Positions 6,898-12,402 of a stretch of DNA of 13,235 nt are shown here, one piece after another. The notes under the pieces are model-generated. The model was given only the letters and a program-made list of their open reading frames with translations. It searched no databases and was not told the origin of the DNA. The position numbers and the translations under genes are program-made. Source of the DNA: an uncultured delta proteobacterium (GTDB lineage Bacteria; RBG-13-61-14; DRUE01); assembly GCA_903897985.1 (NCBI GenBank), contig CAIUDS010000138.1:1-13235 (forward strand), given 5' to 3'. Position 1 is the stretch's first letter, and each line of letters opens with the position of its first letter.

Positions 6898-7634
6898 CCC
6901 AACCTCATCAGGCTTTGCGGCAGCACCTGTTCCAGATAATATTTCAGCTCGCCGAACCGGTCAATCAGCATCAGCAGGCCGGCGAGGATCAGGATTACTC
7001 CGCCGGCGATTTCGATTTTGCGGAAATGGGGCTTGATCTTGTTGAAGAAGCTGAAGAAGCGCTCGACCAGGACCGCGGTGAGAAGGAACGGGATGGCCAT
7101 GCCCAGGGAGTAGGCGAGCAGGAGGAAAATGCCTTTGAGCATAGTGTTCTGGTTGACCGCGATGGCCAGGATGCTGGTCAGGATGGGCCCGATGCAGGGG
7201 GACCATCCGAAGGCGAAGGCGAGCCCGAACAGGAACGCCTTGAGCGGGCCCACGGCCTTGATCTCGCCGTGAAAACGCTTTTCTTTCAGGAGCGGCATGA
7301 GCTGGAACACGCCGGCGAGTTGCAGGCCGAAAAAGATCACGATCACGCCGCCCACCCGGATCAGGATCGGCTTGAGCGCGGCCAGTTCGTGCCCGAGCGC
7401 TCCGGCCGCGGCTCCCATCATCAGGAAAATCAGGGAGAAGCCGAGCACGAAAAAGACGGCGGTGATGAGCACCGAGGCGGCGACCTTTTCGCTCCGCTCC
7501 GGCGTGTTGAGCTCGGCCAGCGAATGACCGGAAATGAACGAGATATACGCCGGCACCAAGGGCAGGATGCAGGGGGTCAGGAAGGTGACCATGCCCATGA
7601 AGAAGGCGAGCGCCAGACTGGGAACCTGGGTCAT
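6894..7634 (-). CDS. ccdA: CcdA/DsbD-type thiol-disulfide electron transporter
   Basis: A 246-residue membrane protein with six predicted helices. The two redox cysteines of the family are in place: C22 in FLTPCILPLVPAYISF in the first helix, and C147 in GWSPCIGPILTS in the fourth. Proteins of this type carry reducing power from cytoplasmic thioredoxin across the inner membrane, for cytochrome c maturation or for reducing periplasmic thiols. The thioredoxin-like and DsbD-type periplasmic domains are absent, so it needs a separate partner, which is not encoded next to it. No cytochrome c genes are near. ATG 7634 has no clear ribosome-binding site, and a hairpin lies just upstream (7656-7675). 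Its stop overlaps the next gene by four bases. Confidence 0.92.
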   Translation of the reverse strand: MTQVPSLALAFFMGMVTFLTPCILPLVPAYISFISGHSLAELNTPERSEKVAASVLITAVFFVLGFSLIFLMMGAAAGALGHELAALKPILIRVGGVIVIFFGLQLAGVFQLMPLLKEKRFHGEIKAVGPLKAFLFGLAFAFGWSPCIGPILTSILAIAVNQNTMLKGIFLLLAYSLGMAIPFLLTAVLVERFFSFFNKIKPHFRKIEIAGGVILILAGLLMLIDRFGELKYYLEQVLPQSLMRLG

Positions 7635-7655
7635 GGCTATGATGATATTGCAAGG

Positions 7656-7675
7656 GGGGATCTATTTCAATCCCC
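7656..7675 (-). other. Small hairpin in the leader of the ccdA-like gene
   Basis: GGGGAT at 7656-7661 pairs with ATCCCC at 7670-7675, a 6-bp stem with an 8-base AT-rich loop, inside the 53-base gap between the zinc-ribbon gene and the ccdA-like gene. No U-run follows on the - strand, so it is not a classic terminator. It could be an RNA-processing or translation-control element, or chance. Confidence 0.25.
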
Positions 7676-7687
7676 GGCTGAAAACCG

Positions 7688-7885
7688 CTATCGCTTTCGC
7701 GGCCGCGAAAAATTTCCGGGAATCGAGTCGAATTTGGCGCCCACCAGACTGCCGCACACCGCGCACACATAGTCGTATTTATCGCCGTCCGGCAGCGAGA
7801 GCAGCAACTTTTTCCGGACCGGCCGGGGCATTTTGCACCTGGCGCAAAACAACTCCGCGGCTTCCCATTCCTTGAACTGGTCCAT
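7688..7885 (-). CDS. Zinc-ribbon miniprotein
   Basis: A 65-residue cytoplasmic protein with two CxxC knuckles, C14/C17 (FCARC) and C41/C44 (CAVCG), about 23 residues apart: a rubredoxin/zinc-ribbon layout that should bind one zinc or iron. Between them lies a basic loop (PRPVRKKLLLSLP), then DGDKYDYV; the tail is basic (SRPRKR), so nucleic-acid or protein binding is possible. ATG 7885 has GAGGT about 9 bases upstream. It is the first gene of the long - strand run and is divergent from the restriction-modification operon. An AT-rich stretch at about 7911-7925 holds -10-like sequence (TATGCT, TAAGAT) that could be the operon promoter, but no good -35 accompanies it. The function is unknown to me. 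Confidence 0.72.
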   Translation of the reverse strand: MDQFKEWEAAELFCARCKMPRPVRKKLLLSLPDGDKYDYVCAVCGSLVGAKFDSIPGNFSRPRKR

Positions 7886-7959
7886 AGTCTTCTACCTCAA
7901 CATCTATCTTAGCATAAATTTTCCACTAGATTGACCGGGCGCATTTCCGGCTTATCGGT

Positions 7960-7987
7960 TTGACAGGCCATGCCGATTTGCTATATT
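7960..7987 (+). promoter_or_regulatory. Sigma-70-type promoter of the restriction-modification operon
   Basis: TTGACA at 7960-7965, an exact -35 consensus, is followed after 16 bases by TATATT at 7982-7987, which matches TATAAT at five of six positions. Transcription would start near 7994, about 25 bases before the methyltransferase ATG at 8019. Short inverted arms ATCGG (7954-7958) and CCGAT (7973-7977) straddle the -35 and might be an operator, but they are short enough to be chance. Confidence 0.65.
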
Positions 7988-8018
7988 GATTTTCAGCAGG
8001 CCTCAAATAGAAAATTCA

Positions 8019-9551
8019 ATGAATATTTCGACCAAATCGTTTATTGAAAAGATCGAGAATTGGAGGCGCGAAGCAAAGAGCGCGATTCCTGCCCCTGAGC
8101 GCTCCGCCAAGGGTCAATTCTTCACGTCGTTATCAATCGCGTCTTTCATGGCATCGTTGTTTTCCGTAAACCGGGAGCGGCTAACCATCCTTGACCCCGG
8201 CGCCGGGACCGGCATGCTTTCGGCAGCCTGTGTGATGCAACTGTGCTCGCGGGAGAAACCGCCCCGATCCTTAGAAATTACCGCTTACGAATCGGATTCC
8301 AGGCTCATCGAATATTTGCGGAAAGGGTTCCATCTCTGCGCGGGATTCTGCGAAGAGCGCGGAATTGAATTTCGGGGAGACATCATCGCCAAAGATTTTC
8401 TCAAGGAGGCGGTTGCTCAAGTCTCGCTTGGCCTGTTTCGCAGCCCGTCCCGTCCCTTCGATCTGGCGATTCTCAATCCCCCCTATAAAAAGATAAAGAG
8501 CCAATCGGAAACCAGACAAATACTGAACCGGGCGGGGATAGAGACCGGCAATCTTTATTCGGCTTTCATCTGGCTTTCCAGTCGCCTTCTTCACGAGAAT
8601 GGAGAGTTGGTGGCCATCTCTCCCAGGAGTTTTTGCAATGGGCCTTACTTCAAAACTTTCCGGCGAAATTTCCTGGCGCAGATGAGTCTCCGGCGCATTC
8701 ACATTTTTGAATCAAGGAAATTCGCTTTTCGCGAGGACGGGGTCTTGCAGGAAAACATTATTTTTCACGCGGCCAGAAACGCGAAGCCGCCGAAAAAGTT
8801 ATTGGTTTCCGTTTCAAAGGGGGATGATTTTGTCAACCCTCCCAGAACCGTGGATTATGCCGATGTCGTTCATCCCGGAGATTCCGATCTATTTATCCAC
8901 ATCCCCACCGATGACATGGCGAAAAGTGCGTTGAAAGGGCTTTCTAATTTGCCGGCGACGATCGAAGACCTGGGAATTTCCGTATCCACCGGCCCGGTGG
9001 TGGATTTCCGAGCTCGAAAATATTTGCGAGCAGCTCCCAGCGCTAATTCGGCGCCGCTGATCCATCCCTGTCATTTCTCGGAAGGATTCATTAGCTGGCC
9101 CAAGCTCGCCGGCAAAAAGGCCAATGCCATTGAAATAAGCGCCGAAACCGAAGCCCTCCTCGTCCCCTCCGGATATTATGTGCTGGTCAAGCGGTTTTCC
9201 TCGAAGGAAGAGCGCCGTCGGGTGGTGGCGGCCCTCTATGACCCTCAAAAAGTGCCGGCCTCCCGCATTGGGTTTGAAAATCATCTGAATTTTTTCCACT
9301 CCCAGTCAAATGGTTTGCCGCCTAACTTGGCAAAAGGTCTCGCCTTATTCCTGAACTCCACGATCGCGGATCGGTATTTCCGGCAGTTCAGCGGGCATAC
9401 TCAAATCAATGCCGCGGATTTGAAAAAATTGAGATATCCGTCCCGGCATGATCTGATCAAAATTGGAACCAAGATGAATGATCTGTTCCCATCGCAGGCA
9501 GAAGTCAATATGCTGGTCGAGGAGTTGATCACTAATGCCGACAAAAAATAA
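8019..9551 (+). CDS. Type II adenine-N6 DNA methyltransferase, PstI/BsuBI family
   Basis: A 510-residue methyltransferase, close to the length of M.PstI and M.BsuBI. Near the N-terminus is KGQFFTSLSIASFMASLF, the family's version of the GQFFTP box. The S-adenosylmethionine site (motif I) is LDPGAGTG at 58-65, and the catalytic motif IV is NPPY at 153-156, diagnostic of amino-methyltransferases. Motif order fits the gamma class, with the target-recognition region in the C-terminal half. The enzyme should methylate the adenine of CTGCAG to protect host DNA from the nuclease encoded next. ATG 8019 is chosen over TTG 7986 because the latter falls inside the promoter -10 box. The restriction gene starts 17 bases before this stop. 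Base composition looks more AT-rich than the flanking genes, which suggests transfer. Confidence 0.92.
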   Translation: MNISTKSFIEKIENWRREAKSAIPAPERSAKGQFFTSLSIASFMASLFSVNRERLTILDPGAGTGMLSAACVMQLCSREKPPRSLEITAYESDSRLIEYLRKGFHLCAGFCEERGIEFRGDIIAKDFLKEAVAQVSLGLFRSPSRPFDLAILNPPYKKIKSQSETRQILNRAGIETGNLYSAFIWLSSRLLHENGELVAISPRSFCNGPYFKTFRRNFLAQMSLRRIHIFESRKFAFREDGVLQENIIFHAARNAKPPKKLLVSVSKGDDFVNPPRTVDYADVVHPGDSDLFIHIPTDDMAKSALKGLSNLPATIEDLGISVSTGPVVDFRARKYLRAAPSANSAPLIHPCHFSEGFISWPKLAGKKANAIEISAETEALLVPSGYYVLVKRFSSKEERRRVVAALYDPQKVPASRIGFENHLNFFHSQSNGLPPNLAKGLALFLNSTIADRYFRQFSGHTQINAADLKKLRYPSRHDLIKIGTKMNDLFPSQAEVNMLVEELITNADKK

Positions 9552-10506
9552 AAGTTCCAAACCCACGGACCGCAGGATATCTGAGGCTCTCAAAGTGTTA
9601 AAGCTCCTGGGATTGCCCCGCGAACAGCAAAATGAAAGGTCGGCCTTGACCCTGCTGGCATTGCTGAAGCTCGGCCCCGCGGATCGCTGGCGTGACGCCT
9701 CGGATCCTTTAATGGGGATTACTCCCATGATGGAGTTTTTCTCCGCGAATTATGGAAAAAGTTATGCGCCCAATACCCGGGAAACCGTCCGGAGATTTTC
9801 CGTGCACCAATTTCTGCAAGCCGGGCTGATTGTGGCAAATCCCGATAATCCGGAAAGACCGACCAACAGCCCCAAGGCGGTTTATCAAATCGAAGCCCGG
9901 GCGCTGGGATTGCTCCGGCAGTTCGGCAAACCGGGATGGACGCCGGCGCTCAAGCGTTATTTGGCTTCCACAAAAACCTTGAAGGAAAAATACGCCCGGG
10001 AGCGCAAAATGAAACTCGTTCCCGTCAAAGTGGCCAAGGGTAAGACCATAAGATTATCACCGGGCGGCCAGAATGAGTTGATTAAGAGGATAATCGAGGA
10101 ATTCTGTCCCAGGTTCACTCCGGGAGGCCGGGTGGTTTATGTGGGCGATGCCGGCAAAAAGTGGGCTTATTTTGATGAGCGGCTTCTGCGGAGATTGGGG
10201 GTTGAGGTGGACAAACACGGCAAAATGCCGGATGTCATTGTTTTCTGGAAACGAAAGAAATGGCTGATTTTCGTGGAAGCGGTTACCAGTCATGGTCCGA
10301 TCAGTCCCAAGCGGCGGAGCGAGCTAAGAGAACTCTTCAAAGGATGCAGGGCCAGGCTGGTTTATATTACCGCTTTCCTGGATCGGGGCTCAATGGGCAA
10401 ATATCATTCCGAGGTATCCTGGGAGACCGAGGTCTGGCTTGCAGATTCCCCTTCGCACCTTATCCATTTCAATGGCGAGAAATTCCTTGGGCCTTACGGA
10501 CAGTGA
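9535..10506 (+). CDS. Type II restriction endonuclease, PstI/BsuBI family
   Basis: A 323-residue protein, close to R.PstI and R.BsuBI in size. The C-terminal half is the BsuBI/PstI nuclease domain: a conserved helix (LSPGGQNELIKRIIEEF, about 174-190), then VVYVGDAGKKWAYFDE (200-215), then the acidic pair PD at 232-233 and E248 in FVEAVTSHGPISPKRR, the family's form of the PD-(D/E)xK site. The N-terminal half looks like a winged-helix domain (RETVRRFSVHQFLQAG, about 82-97) probably involved in site recognition. By homology it should cut CTGCA^G. ATG 9535 lies 10 bases after GAGGAG and overlaps the methyltransferase by 17 bases, so translation is coupled and the methyltransferase is made first. 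No controller (C) protein gene is present. Confidence 0.93.
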   Translation: MPTKNKSSKPTDRRISEALKVLKLLGLPREQQNERSALTLLALLKLGPADRWRDASDPLMGITPMMEFFSANYGKSYAPNTRETVRRFSVHQFLQAGLIVANPDNPERPTNSPKAVYQIEARALGLLRQFGKPGWTPALKRYLASTKTLKEKYARERKMKLVPVKVAKGKTIRLSPGGQNELIKRIIEEFCPRFTPGGRVVYVGDAGKKWAYFDERLLRRLGVEVDKHGKMPDVIVFWKRKKWLIFVEAVTSHGPISPKRRSELRELFKGCRARLVYITAFLDRGSMGKYHSEVSWETEVWLADSPSHLIHFNGEKFLGPYGQ

Positions 10507-10614
10507 CCTTGTCAGGAAGCCCGCAAGCAAGGTTCGCGGTTTTTGGGCGCAATCCGATTCTTCCAGGGCTAGCCAGCCCTTCCATCCTTTGGGCTTCTGA
10601 TGGAATAACCATGA

Positions 10615-10645
10615 AACCGTGAAACCAGGAAACGGTTCTAGTTTT
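10615..10645. terminator. Weak hairpin between the convergent nuclease and repair genes
   Basis: AACCGT (10615-10620) pairs with ACGGTT (10632-10637) across an 11-base loop, followed on the + strand by CTAGTTTT. On the - strand the stem lies directly after the TAG stop at 10638-10640. A second small stem, AGGGCT/AGCCCT (10565-10580), lies upstream in the same 131-base gap. Either could end transcription from both sides, but the stems are short and the U-runs poor. Confidence 0.3.
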
Positions 10646-11111
10646 CGTGCAGGAACCGCTGGAAGTCTCTTACGCGGCGTTTGCCTTTGACTTTTTCGAT
10701 TACAAAGCCTTCGGCCTGGAGCCGGATTTCCTGCTCGTCCGGGGCATTCGGGAATTTTTCCATCAGGGTCCCGTCGTCTTTCACCACCCGCCACCAGGGC
10801 GTGATCCGGGTCTTGCCGGAGGCGGAGTCTTCTTCCGCGGCCTCGGCGGAGAGTCGGAGGAAAATGCCGGTGGTCATGGGACAGCAGAAATCGGCGCGGA
10901 AGTCCCGGGCCAGCCAGTCGCGGATCATCCGGGGGGTGATCAGTTTTCCTTTTTCCACCTTGCGGATCACGCTGTCCACCAGCCGCGGGCTGGGCACCAC
11001 CATCTTGCCGTTGCCGTATTGCCTGCGCATGCGGGGCGGGATCCTGACCACCTTGGGCAAGCCGTGGTTGGCCGCAAGTTTCTGTCGCGCGGTTTTCCTC
11101 GTCTGGGCCAT
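10638..11111 (-). CDS. Alkyltransferase-like (ATL) protein of the MGMT DNA-binding family
   Basis: A 157-residue protein related to the C-terminal domain of O6-methylguanine-DNA methyltransferase. The helix-turn-helix part includes KLITPRMIRDWLARDF (about 56-71). The active-site strand reads PWWRVV at 105-110, where active MGMT has PCHRVV and known ATL proteins have PWHRVV; the acceptor cysteine is thus replaced by Trp106 and the His by Trp107. The later EQEIRLQAEGFVIEK matches the family's QxxLLxxEG motif. ATL proteins bind O6-alkylguanine without removing the alkyl group, flip it out and recruit nucleotide excision repair. GGGAGGAG 3 bases or so before ATG 11111 fixes the start. It has its own predicted promoter (11146-11174) and converges on the restriction gene. 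Confidence 0.8.
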   Translation of the reverse strand: MAQTRKTARQKLAANHGLPKVVRIPPRMRRQYGNGKMVVPSPRLVDSVIRKVEKGKLITPRMIRDWLARDFRADFCCPMTTGIFLRLSAEAAEEDSASGKTRITPWWRVVKDDGTLMEKFPNAPDEQEIRLQAEGFVIEKVKGKRRVRDFQRFLHEN

Positions 11112-11145
11112 GATCTCCTCCCGGGCTGAAGCTCCCTCAAATACC

Positions 11146-11174
11146 ATTCTAGCACCAAGTTTTTGGAATGCGAA
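11146..11174 (-). promoter_or_regulatory. Predicted extended -10 promoter for the ATL gene
   Basis: Read on the - strand: TTCGCA (11174-11169), a 17-base spacer, then TAGAAT (11151-11146) preceded by TGC, which makes an extended -10 (TGnTAGAAT). Transcription would begin near 11139, about 28 bases before the ATG. The -35 matches consensus at four of six positions. Confidence 0.42.
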
Positions 11175-11195
11175 GACCGCGGCCGGACACCCTCA

Positions 11196-11876
11196 CTATT
11201 TATGCGGTTGCGGGGAGCATTTACAGGATGAACTGTCGCAGGCCTGGTTGAGCGGACAGAGCTTGAGCTTGCCCAGGCAGGTCCCGGCCCGGCACCGGTC
11301 CTGGTCGGTGCAGCAATTCCGGTCATCGCAGACCGCGCCCTCGGGGCCCGGCTTCAGCCGGCAGGCGCCGTTTTCGCAAACCGCCGAGGAGCAGGAATCC
11401 GGGCTTTTGCAGTCCGAGTCCGCGCGGCAGGCGCACCCGGGATCGGTGGAATCAATGGCGCCGTCGCAGTCATTGTCAAAAGTGTCAATGCAAGAGGGGC
11501 TTCCGATCGGGCCTTCTTGGGCATGAGGGCTGATCGCCGGGTTCAGGGGCATGCAGTCCGAACCGTCCGGGACGCCGTCGCCGTCCGTGTCCGGGTTCTT
11601 GGCTGAAGTCCCGGCTTGCTGTTCAAACGGGTCCAGAATCCCGTCATCGTCGCTATCCGGCTTGGTGGGATCCGAGCCAAACTGATATTCCTGAAGGTTA
11701 TTCAGGCCGTCATCATCCTTGTCCTGCTCCGCGTCCGACGGGTCATAGGGATTCAAATGGTATTTCTTTTCCCAGTCCGCGGGCATGCCGTCATTATCCG
11801 GCTTCCGGCAAGCGGCCGGTAAAAGTCCCAGAAAAATAACGGCGGCCAAGGCGGCTAAAACATACTTTGTTTTCAT
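11196..11876 (-). CDS. Exported calcium-binding (TSP3) and Cys-rich protein, probable lipoprotein
   Basis: A 226-residue exported protein. The signal sequence ends in LLPAAC with C23 as a possible lipidation site, although Pro at -3 is unusual for a lipobox. Residues about 50-106 hold three thrombospondin type 3 repeats (DKDDDGLNN, DSDDDGILD, DTDGDGVPD), whose Asp-rich loops bind calcium. Next comes CIDTFDNDCDGAID (129-142), matching the MopE-type putative metal-binding motif. The C-terminal third has 14 cysteines in about 73 residues (148-220), in patterns such as DSDCKSPDSCSS and CENGAC, and is probably tightly disulfide-bonded. The role is probably at the cell surface: adhesion, metal binding or a structural stalk. 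ATG 11876 has GAGGAGG about 7 bases upstream. A terminator upstream separates it from the receiver gene. Confidence 0.82.
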   Translation of the reverse strand: MKTKYVLAALAAVIFLGLLPAACRKPDNDGMPADWEKKYHLNPYDPSDAEQDKDDDGLNNLQEYQFGSDPTKPDSDDDGILDPFEQQAGTSAKNPDTDGDGVPDGSDCMPLNPAISPHAQEGPIGSPSCIDTFDNDCDGAIDSTDPGCACRADSDCKSPDSCSSAVCENGACRLKPGPEGAVCDDRNCCTDQDRCRAGTCLGKLKLCPLNQACDSSSCKCSPQPHK

Positions 11877-11910
11877 CGCGGTTCCTCCTCGGCGGAAATC
11901 CTTCAATACT

Positions 11911-11938
11911 ATTTTAATGGGGATGGGGCCGGATTCAA
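11911..11938 (-). promoter_or_regulatory. Predicted promoter for the TSP3 protein gene
   Basis: Read on the - strand: TTGAAT (11938-11933), a 16-base GC-rich spacer, then TAAAAT (11916-11911), matching the -35 at four and the -10 at five of six positions. It lies between the terminator of the upstream operon and the ATG at 11876. Confidence 0.45.
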
Positions 11939-11953
11939 ATTTTCGCGGATGGG

Positions 11954-11988
11954 AAAAATAAAAGCCCGGAGCCTCAGGCCCCGGGCTT
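11954..11988 (-). terminator. Intrinsic terminator of the hydrogenase/receiver operon
   Basis: On the - strand, AAGCCCGG (11988-11981) pairs with CCGGGCTT (11969-11962), with an inner GCC/GGC pair after one mismatch and a 3-base loop. The stem is followed by TTATTTTT (11961-11954). It lies 16 bases beyond the receiver stop codon: a textbook rho-independent terminator. Confidence 0.88.
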
Positions 11989-12004
11989 GGGCTTAACGCG
12001 CGTT

Positions 12005-12388
12005 TTACTTGGAAAGGGCTTTGTTGATCTTTTCGATCAGGACCTCGGGCTTGACCGGTTTCTCGATGTATTCTTCGACGGGCAGGAAATCCTCGTCCCT
12101 TTTCTTGTCGAACTGGAACCCGGTGACCTTGCCGACCGCGGTAAGGAGCAGGATGGGCTTGGCCTTGAGCTTTTTGTCATTGCGGATTTTATAGGCCAGT
12201 TGGAACCCCTCGTCCGGGGTTTCCATCATGACATCAAGCAGGAACAGGTCGGGGTTTTCAGCCTGGGCCTTTTTCCAGCCTTCTTCGCCGGTGTGGGCGC
12301 AGACGATTTGGTGCCCGCTTTTTTCCAGGATCAATTTGGTGGCGTCCACGAAATCGGGATCGTCGTCAACCAAGAGTATCTTTGCCAT
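12005..12388 (-). CDS. Stand-alone receiver-domain (CheY-like) response regulator
   Basis: A 127-residue single receiver domain with no output domain. The acidic pocket is D8-D9-D10 (LLVDDDP), the phosphorylated residue is D52 (FLLDVMM), and the switch residues are T83 (LLTAV) and K110 (YIEKPV). The segment DVMMETPDEGFQLAYKIRND is characteristic of a branch of small receivers often encoded beside redox and hydrogenase operons in anaerobes; that link is from memory. ATG 12388 has AGGAGG 6 bases upstream, and the gene follows the hydrogenase stop by 14 bases, so both are on one transcript. No histidine kinase is in the window. It may signal by protein contact, perhaps to the hydrogenase or to a kinase encoded elsewhere. 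Confidence 0.92.
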   Translation of the reverse strand: MAKILLVDDDPDFVDATKLILEKSGHQIVCAHTGEEGWKKAQAENPDLFLLDVMMETPDEGFQLAYKIRNDKKLKAKPILLLTAVGKVTGFQFDKKRDEDFLPVEEYIEKPVKPEVLIEKINKALSK

Positions 12389-12402
12389 TCTAATCCTCCT
12401 TC

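Noticed and set aside
7886..7945. Promoter for the long - strand operon
   Set aside because: -10-like words are present (TATGCT, TAAGAT) but no acceptable -35 is found at 16-18 bases, so I do not list it as a feature; an ECF-type promoter cannot be judged by eye.
7931..7965. Two TTGAC-type words as a possible tandem promoter or direct repeat
   Set aside because: Only the second has a -10 at proper spacing; the first (TTGACC, 7931) has none.
7986..8018. TTG start giving the methyltransferase 11 extra residues
   Set aside because: The TTG lies within the predicted -10 box; ATG 8019 is just before the conserved part and about 25 bases after the likely transcription start.
11160..11195. Terminator after the TSP3 gene
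   Set aside because: The CCGCGGCCGG stretch is palindromic but forms no stem-loop with a U-tract.
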